From Candidatus Methanomethylicia archaeon (GTDB taxonomy: Archaea; Thermoproteota; Methanomethylicia; Methanomethylicales; Methanomethylicaceae): a stretch of 22,806 bases of DNA. Both the position numbers and the translations under genes were made by a program. The stretch lies in assembly GCA_024464205.1 (NCBI GenBank), contig JANHAI010000002.1, positions 1 through 22,806 of the forward strand, given 5' to 3'. The notes beneath the pieces are model-generated. The model was not told where the DNA came from. It saw nothing but the letters and a program-made list of their open reading frames with translations, and made no database searches. This document shows positions 13,188 through 21,479 of the stretch, one piece after another; the stretch's first letter is position 1; each line of letters begins with the position of its first letter.

Positions 13188-15128
13188 TCACCCAAAGAAT
13201 TGCTCGAGGGTCGACTGTTTCCTCAGCCCCTCATGTAGACTCCTCTTTGCTTTTTTGCTGGTTGTCGCTTCCACAGCCTTTATGGACTGAGCTTGCACTT
13301 CAGCCACTTTCTTTTTGGATTCAGGCGGACTTTCGGCTTTTGGCTCAGGTTTCTTGGCGGGTTCAGCCTCCGCCTTCGTTTTAGAGGGCTTGCGGTGCTT
13401 CGCTGATTCCAAGAGTCCCTCCAGAAGCTTCGCCTCATCGATCCCAGTGAAGTAAGAAAGGTCCTTTGCCACCTCCTTCGCATAGATCTGGAAGATGCTC
13501 TGCCTGTGGCGCTCATGCTCTTGCCTCTGTCGGTGCGAGATGAAGGCATAGATCATCCGCCCGAGCGTCTGAAGCGCGAGGCGGAGCTGCTCCCTTATCT
13601 CCTCATGATAGGCAACCGCGAACTTGCCGGGGACGATGTAGGGGACTTTCGTGGAAATGAGAGAGACAACGATTATCATCGGGGCATAAGGAAGGCTCCC
13701 TTCGTCCTGAGATATCTTGTAATTGCGCCAGTTTATCTCCTTCACGACTTTGTAAAGGAGGCAGTCCTTAGAATCATATATAAGTGGGCATTTGTTCCCG
13801 AGCCTTATTACCCTCGACTTGAAGACCGATTCCCTGACCTTGTCGCAGTCGTTTATGACCGATTGGCCGCCAAATGCCGCGCCGACCTCGACCTGGAATG
13901 GGACTCCCCTGTAGGACCAGGGTTCCCGCGCCACTGCCCCTATGAACTCTGCATCGGGATACATCCTCCTGAGCGACTGCCGGAGCGCCTCTTCGCCAAT
14001 CGGGCTCAAGACATCTAGCGGAGGGCGCATAAGGTCACCTTCCCTTGCTGCCTTCAGCAGCCTCTCTACATCTATTTCCTTTGGCGGGGCATCCTGCCTT
14101 ATCCCTGAAGCCTTGAGCAGCTGCGCCGCTTTTTCCTCAGATATCCTCACGAAATGCCTAGTCAGGAACTGTTTGGCGGTCTTGCAGCAGAGATCATTAG
14201 ACTTCATTTCCAGCAGTGCGCCGGGCTCCATCGAGAGCAAGTGGGGCTTGATCTCGCGAGGCTGTGGCGGTAGGATCTCATTGGCCCTCTTGAAGTGAAG
14301 CTGCTTCGGTTCTGAATTTGGCTCCTTGACAACCTTGAAAGCTAGATCAGCGTGGGGATTTGCAAGGGACAGTTCTTTGATGAAATACTCGACTTTGTCG
14401 GTATAGTCCCCCGCCACCATCAGCTCTACCCGCGTTCCATGGAGCCTCTCGAACTTCACTTCATCTGTCGAGATCACGACCGGCCCATTCCGCTCGGTGT
14501 CGATCTTGAGTACGACCCTATACCCAGAAGGATCAGATTCGGTCTTTGTAGTTATGACGGCAGGTTCAAGCGACGTGAGCTGGGCGTATATTATCGCTGC
14601 GTGCACACCAAGGCCTTGCTGCCCCCTCGACTGCTTGAAAGAGAAGAACTTTGAGCCGTAGAGGACCTTCCCGAAGCATTTCGCGACTTTGCTCCTTAGC
14701 ACACCGCACCCATTGTCTTCAACCGATACTTTGAAGATGGGGAAAGTCCTCACAGAGCCGTCTTTTGTCTTGTTAGTGACCACCTCGTACCTCTTCTCTG
14801 TTGCAATGAGCTCGACATTGATTTCAGGGAGTATCATCATCGCTTCACATGCATCGAGCGAATTGTCCATCAGCTCTTTTATCGTCTGCACAAGGGCATG
14901 CTCCGGGTCACCGAAGCCGAGCTGACCGAGGTTCTGACGGTAATACTGGGCAGGGTTTACAGCCCTCATCCTCTTTGCTTCAGTTTCAGCGACCGTCAGG
15001 GGCTGCTGTGGCGAAGCCTTTTGAGCCTTCCCGTGGCGCTTCGACTTTCGCCTGGGCTTGGACCGGGCTCCAGCAGGCTTGGCCACTCCGGCTTTAAGCT
15101 CCCCCGCTTCTGCTACTGGGCTGCCCAA
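13188..15128 (-). CDS. top6B: DNA topoisomerase VI subunit B with C-terminal PIP box
   Basis: A 646-residue GHKL ATPase subunit that clamps and passes DNA. ATP-site motifs are ELMDNSLDAC (E85, N89, D92), VEDNGCG (D138, G140, G142) and the GQQGLG lid (169-174); the H2TH and transducer regions follow. A basic, disordered N-terminal extension covers about residues 16-42. After the transducer, about 60 Lys/Ala/Pro/Glu-rich residues (575-635) form a probable flexible tail that ends in KQSTLEQFFG. This is a textbook PCNA-binding motif (Q638, L641, F644, F645). The start is TTG at 15128 with GAGGTC eight bases ahead; GATAAATAAT at 15191-15200 is a fitting promoter box. It is the first gene of the top6B-top6A-LpdD-like run. 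Confidence 0.97.
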   Translation of the reverse strand: MGSPVAEAGELKAGVAKPAGARSKPRRKSKRHGKAQKASPQQPLTVAETEAKRMRAVNPAQYYRQNLGQLGFGDPEHALVQTIKELMDNSLDACEAMMILPEINVELIATEKRYEVVTNKTKDGSVRTFPIFKVSVEDNGCGVLRSKVAKCFGKVLYGSKFFSFKQSRGQQGLGVHAAIIYAQLTSLEPAVITTKTESDPSGYRVVLKIDTERNGPVVISTDEVKFERLHGTRVELMVAGDYTDKVEYFIKELSLANPHADLAFKVVKEPNSEPKQLHFKRANEILPPQPREIKPHLLSMEPGALLEMKSNDLCCKTAKQFLTRHFVRISEEKAAQLLKASGIRQDAPPKEIDVERLLKAAREGDLMRPPLDVLSPIGEEALRQSLRRMYPDAEFIGAVAREPWSYRGVPFQVEVGAAFGGQSVINDCDKVRESVFKSRVIRLGNKCPLIYDSKDCLLYKVVKEINWRNYKISQDEGSLPYAPMIIVVSLISTKVPYIVPGKFAVAYHEEIREQLRLALQTLGRMIYAFISHRQRQEHERHRQSIFQIYAKEVAKDLSYFTGIDEAKLLEGLLESAKHRKPSKTKAEAEPAKKPEPKAESPPESKKKVAEVQAQSIKAVEATTSKKAKRSLHEGLRKQSTLEQFFG

Positions 15129-15190
15129 TTTGGTCGACCTCGGGAATTCACTATCTTCAAAGAACCTTTCATTCCCAATTAAACAGAGAG

Positions 15191-15200
15191 ATTATTTATC
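15191..15200 (-). promoter_or_regulatory. TATA-like box for the top6BA operon
   Basis: GATAAATAAT on the minus strand lies 63-72 bases ahead of the top6B TTG. With the usual 25-base spacing, transcription would start near 15168, leaving a leader of about 40 bases. Confidence 0.4.
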
Positions 15201-15238
15201 ACTTCTTAGACAGGGGACAGCCTAAACCCTCCACTAAG

Positions 15239-15255
15239 GGGCTTCTCAGAAGCCC
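15239..15255. repeat. Perfect 8-bp inverted repeat at the AMP phosphorylase stop
   Basis: GGGCTTCT and AGAAGCCC are perfect inverse copies separated by one base and span the TGA (15246-15248). As RNA it could form a stem of about seven pairs with a tight three-base loop. No T-run follows, so a bacterial-type terminator is not indicated; it may protect the 3' end or be chance. Confidence 0.3.
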
Positions 15256-16757
15256 GGCAGCTCCTCCAGGAGCATCCCTTCGATCAGGAAAGGCTGCTTC
15301 CTTGATGCTATTATCTGAGCGCACTTGAGCTTCTGCTCATTCTCTGCATATATCTCAAGAACGGGATCGTCTTTCTTGACTGCATAGCCCATCTTGGCAT
15401 ATAGCTTCACGCCAGCGCCTTTGTTCGTGGGGGCACCCGCTGCTCTTGCTATGGCGTTAATGGCGCTGTTGCTGATGCTGCTGACATAGCCATCGGCTGG
15501 GGCGGGTATGATGAAGCGCTTTTCGCCTAGAGGTATCTCGTCTGGCTTGATGTCAGGGTTGCCGCCTTGGTGCTCTATTATCTCTTGCATCTTCCTGTAA
15601 GCCTTGCCTGACCTCAAGATATCTTTTGCCAGCGCCTGCCCATTGTTCTTGCCAGCGATGCCGTTCATCTCGAGGAGCATTCCAGCGAGGGAGGTCGATT
15701 TTTCTATAAGGCTGTTTGGCCCTTTCCCGAGGAGGGTCTCGAGGGCCTCCTTCGCCTCGAGAGCTGGCCCTACGGTGTGACCGACCGGCTGATTCCCGTA
15801 GGTGATTCCGCACCTGACCTTAATGCCGAGTCTATTGCCGAGCTCGATGAAATCGTTCCCGAGCCTCCTGGCAGATTCGAAGTCCTCGACTTTTGCTCCT
15901 TTGCCCGTCGGGATGTCCAAGACCATGGCGCTGGTGCCGACAGCCATTTTCTTTGCCATTATCGACGCCATCATTTGAGACTTGGGATCAATCGAGAGCG
16001 GATGCTCAACTTTGATGAAAAGATCATCGGCTGGCGCCAAGTTGAGGCTGCCACCCCAAGCGATGTATCCCCCCACATCCACTACCATTTTCTTAAGCTC
16101 GTCCACAGTAAAGTTGACTGGTGCGAGCACCTCCATTGTGTCCGCAGTGCCTGAAGGGCTCGTGATTGCCCTGCTGCTCGTCTTGGGGATCTTGAGCCCC
16201 GCTTGAGCCACTATTGGGACTATTATGAGGGTGACTTTGTTCCCTGGGACGCCCCCAATTGAATGCTTGTCGACGACGGTCTCCCCGAAGTCGATTGTGC
16301 GGCCCGTCTCCACGATGGCCCTTGTTAGCTGCTCCGTTTCATCCATATTCATCCCGACATAATGTTGTGCCATCAGGAATGCAGCTATCTCAAGCTGGCT
16401 CAGAGAATGGGAGATCGTGTCCTTCACTATGCTGTAGATCTCTCCTTTTACAAGCGGGGCACCAGCCATCTTCTTTCGGATGTATTCGACGGAGGTGGGT
16501 GTTGATGCGGGCTGGATCTCTACAAGATCTCCGTCTTTTACCGGGAATTCAGAGAGAAGATCCTCGTAGATCCCCACCTCGCCTTTGCAGACTACAGTGT
16601 TCGATATGTCAATAAGGGCGACTATTTTGTTTATCTCCTTCTTGAGCTTAACCCTCTCGTTGACTCTGACGACCATGTCCTTCGCGTCGTCTTCATGGAG
16701 TATGACTGTCTTCTCGCCGGTCGTTATGTCAATCAGCCTAGCCTTGAATGTCGGCAT
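15246..16757 (-). CDS. deoA: AMP phosphorylase (archaeal DeoA type)
   Basis: A 503-residue member of the thymidine phosphorylase family, in the long archaeal form whose extra N-terminal domain of about 80 residues marks AMP phosphorylases. It converts AMP (also CMP and UMP) and phosphate into the free base and ribose 1,5-bisphosphate. Conserved pieces are KHSIGGVPGNK (164-174), SSRAITSPSGTADTMEVL (phosphate and base site, 194-211) and the C-terminal GAGVKLYAKMGYAVKKDDPVLEIYAE lipoyl-like hammerhead domain. It lies downstream of the RuBisCO gene, separated by 85 bases containing a T-run motif, so it may have its own promoter. With the next two genes it completes the AMP pathway. Confidence 0.95.
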   Translation of the reverse strand: MPTFKARLIDITTGEKTVILHEDDAKDMVVRVNERVKLKKEINKIVALIDISNTVVCKGEVGIYEDLLSEFPVKDGDLVEIQPASTPTSVEYIRKKMAGAPLVKGEIYSIVKDTISHSLSQLEIAAFLMAQHYVGMNMDETEQLTRAIVETGRTIDFGETVVDKHSIGGVPGNKVTLIIVPIVAQAGLKIPKTSSRAITSPSGTADTMEVLAPVNFTVDELKKMVVDVGGYIAWGGSLNLAPADDLFIKVEHPLSIDPKSQMMASIMAKKMAVGTSAMVLDIPTGKGAKVEDFESARRLGNDFIELGNRLGIKVRCGITYGNQPVGHTVGPALEAKEALETLLGKGPNSLIEKSTSLAGMLLEMNGIAGKNNGQALAKDILRSGKAYRKMQEIIEHQGGNPDIKPDEIPLGEKRFIIPAPADGYVSSISNSAINAIARAAGAPTNKGAGVKLYAKMGYAVKKDDPVLEIYAENEQKLKCAQIIASRKQPFLIEGMLLEELPGF

Positions 16758-16789
16758 CCAAAACCACTGAGAAGAGTATGGCGGGGGTG

Positions 16790-16802
16790 ATAAAAAAGGT
16801 TA
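16790..16802 (-). promoter_or_regulatory. T-rich motif copy 1 (promoter or terminator) before deoA
   Basis: On the minus strand this reads TAACCTTTTTTAT. It lies about 40 bases after the RuBisCO stop and 33-45 bases before the deoA ATG, so it could end the RuBisCO transcript, act as the BRE/TATA element for deoA, or both. An almost identical motif is found at 19191-19204. Confidence 0.5.
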
Positions 16803-16842
16803 ACCGCCTTCTCTAGCACCTTCCTCTTGAAGAAGGGGTCGG

Positions 16843-18153
16843 CTAGTCACCCTCTAGCTTGCTTGTGCCCCATAAGCCCAAGGCGATCTCAAGCTCTTTG
16901 TGGGTCTTTGCGTACTCCTCCAGTTCGATCCCCTTCACGCAGGCGTCTATTGCTTGCTTCATGGCAGTGGCGCCTGCACGGGTCCCGTTAGGATGCCCGT
17001 GGATGCCGCCGCCAGCATTTATGACGAAATCGGTTCCGAAGACCCTGAAGTTGGCTGGCACGAAACCAGGGTGGATTCCCCCCGAAGCTACAGGGAAAGT
17101 TGTCTTCTTGCCATGCATCTCTTCCTTCAGGAAGGCTATTATTGAAGCGAGCTCAGCGCTATGCCCTTCCTCACCCCCCATCTTGCCTGCGCCAGAGCCG
17201 ACGTGGAGCTGATCCCCGCCAAGAAGTCGGGAAATTTTTGCCAGGGGGAGCATCGCAATCCCGTGCTTTGGGTTCCTCGTGAAGGCAGCATGCATGGCCC
17301 TGTGCATGTGTATCGGGACCTTGAAGTCGTGGTTTGTTATGAACCATTCGACAGTAGGGAAGCCCAATATCACGATGTCGAGCATTAATGTATTGCACCC
17401 GTTGTCCAATGCAACCTCAGCATTCTTGACCATCTTCTCTGGCGATGCCGTGACGTTAACCGCAAATAGGACGCGCCTTCCTGTCTCCGACTTGACCCTA
17501 TCAAGCTTTTCCATCACCTTCGAGACCCTCTCGTCAAGGGGGCAGAACTTTTGGCTAACAAGCGTCTCATCGTCCTTGATGAAGTCAACGCCACCGACCG
17601 CTGCCTCGTAGCAGACGGCCGCTGTCTGTTCAGGGCTAAGCCCGACTTTTGGCTTGACGATCGTGCCCAAATGAGGCCTTGGCGATTTTTCGGTGCCGAC
17701 GAGCCTGCGGACGCCATCTATCCCGAATTTTGGGCCAGGGTAATAATCGACTACGGATCTTGGGAAGTGTATGTCAAGAAGGCGGACGTTTTTTATTGCA
17801 GAGAGGCCGAAGAGGTTGCCTGCGACCATGCTCAGTATGTTGGCGATCCCGCTCTTCTCTATATCGAATAGATCTAGCGGATAGGCGACGTATACCAGCC
17901 CAGCGTCGTCTTTGCCTTCCATCTTGAAGAGCTTTGCCGGGAGCCTCGATCTTACCCAATCGTTTGTTGTTGTGATCTCTGTCCATGTGCCGATGGACTC
18001 CTCTGTGGCAATGGCAATCCCGGCTGAACGGAGACCCATCGGGCTCTCAACGTAGTACTTTGCGGTGATGTATCTTTCAGGATCAATCGCTTCCGGTTCA
18101 GAGACAAAAATATCATCGATATAAGACAATTTTGTTTCTGTGTTTTTAGACAT
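16843..18153 (-). CDS. rbcL: Form III RuBisCO large subunit
   Basis: A 436-residue form III enzyme that carboxylates ribulose 1,5-bisphosphate to two 3-phosphoglycerates. All catalytic elements are present: TIVKPK (K167, K169), GGVDFIKDDE with the carbamylated lysine K193 and metal ligands D195 and E196, IHMHRAMHA (H282, H284, R285), loop-6 lysine K324 in GSGAGKMGGEEG, and the phosphate loops VASGGIHPG and NAGGG. Loop 6 and the general length match the archaeal AMP-pathway group, not the Calvin-cycle forms. There is no small subunit gene and no phosphoribulokinase here. The ATG follows the isomerase stop with no gap (TGAATG) and uses the GAGGAGGATG at the isomerase end as ribosome site. Confidence 0.97.
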   Translation of the reverse strand: MSKNTETKLSYIDDIFVSEPEAIDPERYITAKYYVESPMGLRSAGIAIATEESIGTWTEITTTNDWVRSRLPAKLFKMEGKDDAGLVYVAYPLDLFDIEKSGIANILSMVAGNLFGLSAIKNVRLLDIHFPRSVVDYYPGPKFGIDGVRRLVGTEKSPRPHLGTIVKPKVGLSPEQTAAVCYEAAVGGVDFIKDDETLVSQKFCPLDERVSKVMEKLDRVKSETGRRVLFAVNVTASPEKMVKNAEVALDNGCNTLMLDIVILGFPTVEWFITNHDFKVPIHMHRAMHAAFTRNPKHGIAMLPLAKISRLLGGDQLHVGSGAGKMGGEEGHSAELASIIAFLKEEMHGKKTTFPVASGGIHPGFVPANFRVFGTDFVINAGGGIHGHPNGTRAGATAMKQAIDACVKGIELEEYAKTHKELEIALGLWGTSKLEGD

Positions 18154-19134
18154 TCATACATCCTCCTCAACAATAGTCTTCATCATCTCTTCGCCTCCTA
18201 TCGACCAACCGAATTCCTCCATCAGCACAAGGATCGATGCCTGAGGCGGTATTATGCCGCGTTCAGTTATGATGGCATCAATGAGTTCGGCTGGCGTGAC
18301 GTCGAATGCGGGGTTTGCTACTTTTACCCCCTTGAGATCTTCTTGGGCGCGCTTCGGGAGCACCTCATCGGCTGGCCTCTCCTCTATCTCGACTAGCTCG
18401 CCTAAGACAGTCGATGGGCTGAACTTGTAAGTCTCTGCCCCGACGAAGACGCGCACGCGTGCCTCTTTCGCAGCCAACGCTATTTGAGAAGTCCCGATCT
18501 TGTTCACGACCGCTCCGTTGGACGTCACCACGTCGGCGCCGACAATCACTTTGTCGACTTTTGGCATGAAGTGCCTTGCAGCTGAATCGATTATCAGTGT
18601 GACAGGGATGCCGTGCGAGGATAACTCCTTTGCTGTGAGCCTTCCCTGGAACCTTGGCCGCGTTTCAGTCGCCAAGACGCTGAATTCCTTTCCATTCTTC
18701 TTTGCTTCAGCCAGGATCGAGATCGCGACCGAGCTGTTGCAATGGGTCATAATGAGGTCGCCGTTCCTGATCCGCTTGGCGCCTATCTCGCTTATCTTCC
18801 TGACAGCGTCTACCGATGATCGCTTGAAATCCTGGGCTGCCCTTATTGTGATCGCCTTGAGCTCATCGACGTCCATCCCGCTCCTTGAGGCCTTAGTGAC
18901 CCTGTGCCTGACATATCTCAATGCGTTAGCCAGCGAGACTGCAGTCGGCCTAGTGTTCAGGAGGATGGCATAAACGGAGTCAAGTTCCTTCATGTAGGAT
19001 TCAGTATCCTCAGCCTTCGATGAGATCGCCAGGGTTTCGAAACCCTCAACGGCCGCCCTCCCTATCTCAGCCGCCCCCCTTATCCGCATTGACTTGATGT
19101 CCTCAGCGAGCTTGAGTATTGAGTTGTGTGTCAT
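18154..19134 (-). CDS. e2b2: Ribose-1,5-bisphosphate isomerase
   Basis: A 326-residue member of the eIF2B-alpha/MtnA superfamily in the archaeal R15P isomerase group. It turns ribose 1,5-bisphosphate into ribulose 1,5-bisphosphate, the RuBisCO substrate. The catalytic cysteine is C132 in THCNSS and the acidic partner is D201 in GADVV, equivalent to the pair established in the Thermococcus enzyme. TRPTAVSLANAL (61-72) and TETRPRFQGRLTAKEL (156-171) are diagnostic blocks that separate it from methylthioribose-1-phosphate isomerase and eIF2B. The stop abuts the RuBisCO start, so the two steps are coupled in translation. No clear ribosome site precedes the ATG; a T-rich motif lies 57-70 bases upstream. 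Confidence 0.95.
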   Translation of the reverse strand: MTHNSILKLAEDIKSMRIRGAAEIGRAAVEGFETLAISSKAEDTESYMKELDSVYAILLNTRPTAVSLANALRYVRHRVTKASRSGMDVDELKAITIRAAQDFKRSSVDAVRKISEIGAKRIRNGDLIMTHCNSSVAISILAEAKKNGKEFSVLATETRPRFQGRLTAKELSSHGIPVTLIIDSAARHFMPKVDKVIVGADVVTSNGAVVNKIGTSQIALAAKEARVRVFVGAETYKFSPSTVLGELVEIEERPADEVLPKRAQEDLKGVKVANPAFDVTPAELIDAIITERGIIPPQASILVLMEEFGWSIGGEEMMKTIVEEDV

Positions 19135-19190
19135 TGTCTAAAAACCCCAAAACGCACACTTGCTCATTCAAGACTACATCTCGCGCACTA

Positions 19191-19204
19191 ATAAAAAAAG
19201 GTTA
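19191..19204 (-). promoter_or_regulatory. T-rich motif copy 2 (promoter or terminator) before e2b2
   Basis: Reads TAACCTTTTTTTAT on the minus strand, beginning 8 bases after the prs stop and 57-70 bases before the e2b2 ATG. It matches the copy at 16790-16802 apart from one extra T. It could end the ADH-prs transcript and/or position transcription of e2b2-rbcL. Confidence 0.5.
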
Positions 19205-19212
19205 GCATCTCT

Positions 19213-20097
19213 TTAGGGAAACGCGCCTTTCAGCTCCGCTGCTATAAGCGGGGCGACCGAGACCTGAGAGTGCCTGGATGGTATCGTATCGGACGCGATG
19301 AGATCGCTTAGTCCCGCCATTTTCAGGCTGCGGTAGGCGTCCTCAACCAAAAGCGCATGGCTGACAATCGCATCCACCCGCGATGCTCCTTCAGCTTTAA
19401 GCCTCGACACGACCTCTACAAGCGTCTTGCCTGTGCTCACCATGTCGTCGACTATTACGACTTCCCGTCCATTGATGCCGCCTATCTCGGAGACCCTGAC
19501 CTCCCGGTCACCCAGGCGTTCCTTCTCGAGCACGACGAAGTCGGCTTTCAAGATCGAGGCGACGGAGGACGCCCATTGGTGTGATTCTGCGTCTGGCCCG
19601 ACAACGAGCGGGTCAGACTCTGGGTGCTTTTCACGGTAGTATTTGGCGAGGAGAGGCATGGCGGATATGTTTCGCGCCTCGATACGGAAAAGGTCTCTGG
19701 GATGGCTGTACCTGTGGAGGTGCATGTCCACCGCAATGAGGCTGTCTATGCCAGCTGCTTCGATGAGCCTTGCGATCAACTTTGCGCTCAGCGGCTCACC
19801 CGCTATGAATCTCTCGTCCTGCCTCAGGTAAGCGACGTATGGCAAGACGCCAATCACCTTTTTGCAGCCTACCCCCCTCAAGGCATCAGCTATCAGGGCA
19901 AGCTCAATGAAAAGAGAGTCTGGCGAAGGGAATAGGGGTTGGAAAACGGCTGCTGTGCCTGATTCAAAATCGCCCAAGAGCCTCAGATACTGCTCGCCAT
20001 CGGGGAAAAGACGCCTCTTGACGTTCAGTACACTGTACCCGAGGATATTGGCAGTCGCCCTCGCGAGGGGCTCGCCGGCGGAGCCGTAGGTTATCAT
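19213..20097 (-). CDS. prs: Ribose-phosphate pyrophosphokinase (PRPP synthetase)
   Basis: A 294-residue short archaeal-type enzyme making PRPP from ribose 5-phosphate and ATP. Motifs (numbered from the ATG at 20097) are RRLFPDGE near residue 28, VAYLRQDERF near 88 (the ATP flexible region), AVDMHLHR near 122 and the PRPP loop VIVDDMVSTGKT at about 214-225. An in-frame TTG three bases earlier (20100) is an alternative start; AGGTG lies at 20107-20111. It follows the ADH gene by about 10 bases and so forms an operon with it. A T-rich motif begins 8 bases after its stop. PRPP supplies nucleotide synthesis, including the purine pathway of the divergent PurP genes. Confidence 0.94.
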   Translation of the reverse strand: MITYGSAGEPLARATANILGYSVLNVKRRLFPDGEQYLRLLGDFESGTAAVFQPLFPSPDSLFIELALIADALRGVGCKKVIGVLPYVAYLRQDERFIAGEPLSAKLIARLIEAAGIDSLIAVDMHLHRYSHPRDLFRIEARNISAMPLLAKYYREKHPESDPLVVGPDAESHQWASSVASILKADFVVLEKERLGDREVRVSEIGGINGREVVIVDDMVSTGKTLVEVVSRLKAEGASRVDAIVSHALLVEDAYRSLKMAGLSDLIASDTIPSRHSQVSVAPLIAAELKGAFP

Positions 20098-20110
20098 CAA
20101 GGCGCAACAC

Positions 20111-21292
20111 CTAGAGCCCTTCGAACATCCGGCGGTATAGCTGCATAAGATCTTCTTTTATGGCTTTCCTTGGGTTCTTCGAGACGAACCTCGTCTGCTT
20201 TGTGAGGAGGTTCTCCACCATGGAATCGATCTCGTCTTCCTTGACTCCGATCTCCTCGAGCGTCTCTGGGAGACCCAATATGTCAAGGATGTCGAAGATC
20301 CTCGAAGATATCTGAAATGCTGCCTCGTTGTTGGAAAGCCCCGAGGTGTCAATTCCCATCGCGGCAGCTATGAGCTCAATCTTTTCAGGGATTGCGGGCG
20401 CGTTGAACTCGATGACGTATGGGAGGGCGAGCGTAACTGAGGTGCCGTGAGGCGCCGAGTGCCCTATGGCATAGGTATAGGCTATGCCGTGCGGCAAGCA
20501 GAGGCCTGTGGCAGAGAATGCCATACCAGCCAGGAGTGATGCAAGCGACAGGCCCTGTCTCGCCTCGATGTCGGCAGGGTTGCAATACGATCTTTCGATA
20601 TGATCGTCGACCAAGCTGATTGCCTCGAATGCAAGGGCAGAACTTATTGGGTTTGATTCTAGAGACATAATGGACTCTACTGCATGGCATAGAGCGTCCA
20701 TGCCCGATGAGGCGACGGCTTGCGGCGGCGCCGTGAGCGAAAGTGCAGGATCGATTACAGCCAAGGCTGGCGAAAGGTAGGGGTTCATTATCGCGAGCTT
20801 GTTGCTACCGTCGACCACAACTGAGATGGGGGTGACCTCTGAGCCGGTCCCAGCTATGGTTGGGAGGGTCACAATTGGCGGGCCCTTCTCAAACTTTGCG
20901 GATCCTCGGAAAAAGGAGATGGGCTCCCCCATGTTGGCCGCGAGGAGGGAGGCGGCTTTGGCCATGTCCATGGTGCTCCCTCCCCCCATGCCCACCACCA
21001 AGTCTGGCGGTTCGGACCTGACTATTTTAGCCAGAGCGTCGAGGTCGCTCGCACCGGGTTCTGGCTTGACAGAGCAGTATTCCTGGAGGCCCCACCGCGA
21101 CAGCAGCCCTCTGACGGTCTCATAAGCCATAGTTTTGCTGACGTTCTCCCCGGCGATGATTAGCGGTTTTTTGAACTCGAGCCTTTTCAGCTCCTCTTCG
21201 AGCCGCCCCAAAGAATTAATCCCGAAGACGATCCTTGTCGGGAGGTGGAAGGTGCTTATCTTCAATAATGGGCTATAAGGTTTGACTTCCAT
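20111..21292 (-). CDS. Iron-containing alcohol dehydrogenase family protein
   Basis: A 393-residue group III (Fe-ADH) enzyme. The nucleotide loop is GMGGGSTMD (101-109), and LPTIAGTGSEVTPISVV (143-159) is the family block. Metal ligands are D199, H203 (SGMDALCHAVES), H268 (LCLPHGIAY) and H282 (HSAPHGTS), so it should be an active iron or zinc NAD(P)-dependent alcohol/aldehyde oxidoreductase. Substrate is not readable from sequence. The start at 21292 has GGGGATAT just ahead. The gene is upstream of, and probably co-transcribed with, prs, which hints at a sugar or aldehyde phosphate substrate, but ADH neighbours are often incidental. It diverges from the PurP genes across 187 bases. Confidence 0.9.
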   Translation of the reverse strand: MEVKPYSPLLKISTFHLPTRIVFGINSLGRLEEELKRLEFKKPLIIAGENVSKTMAYETVRGLLSRWGLQEYCSVKPEPGASDLDALAKIVRSEPPDLVVGMGGGSTMDMAKAASLLAANMGEPISFFRGSAKFEKGPPIVTLPTIAGTGSEVTPISVVVDGSNKLAIMNPYLSPALAVIDPALSLTAPPQAVASSGMDALCHAVESIMSLESNPISSALAFEAISLVDDHIERSYCNPADIEARQGLSLASLLAGMAFSATGLCLPHGIAYTYAIGHSAPHGTSVTLALPYVIEFNAPAIPEKIELIAAAMGIDTSGLSNNEAAFQISSRIFDILDILGLPETLEEIGVKEDEIDSMVENLLTKQTRFVSKNPRKAIKEDLMQLYRRMFEGL

Positions 21293-21479
21293 AGCATATC
21301 CCCAAATAGATATGTGCTACCATGCCTTAAAACAATAGTGCGATCTGCTTTTTTGCACAAGGCTTTCGTTGGCGCCCGACATGGGCGACGCCTTCGAGAA
21401 TTCGATCGGAACACCTGGGATCCATAATGTGAATACGTATTTTAACCACTTTGAACTTATCAGCTGTTGGGTCTGGCAA

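Noticed and set aside
12907..13290. Plus-strand open frame of 127 codons across the top6A/top6B junction
   Set aside because: It is antisense to two certain genes, has no ribosome site and no recognisable protein; typical shadow of GC-rich coding sequence.
13506..14018. Plus-strand 170-codon open frame antisense to top6B
   Set aside because: Mirror-frame opening produced by the codon pattern of top6B; no start signal or family features.
15239..15255. Hairpin at the deoA stop as an intrinsic bacterial-type terminator
   Set aside because: Loop is very short, it overlaps the stop codon and no T-run follows; kept only as an inverted repeat.
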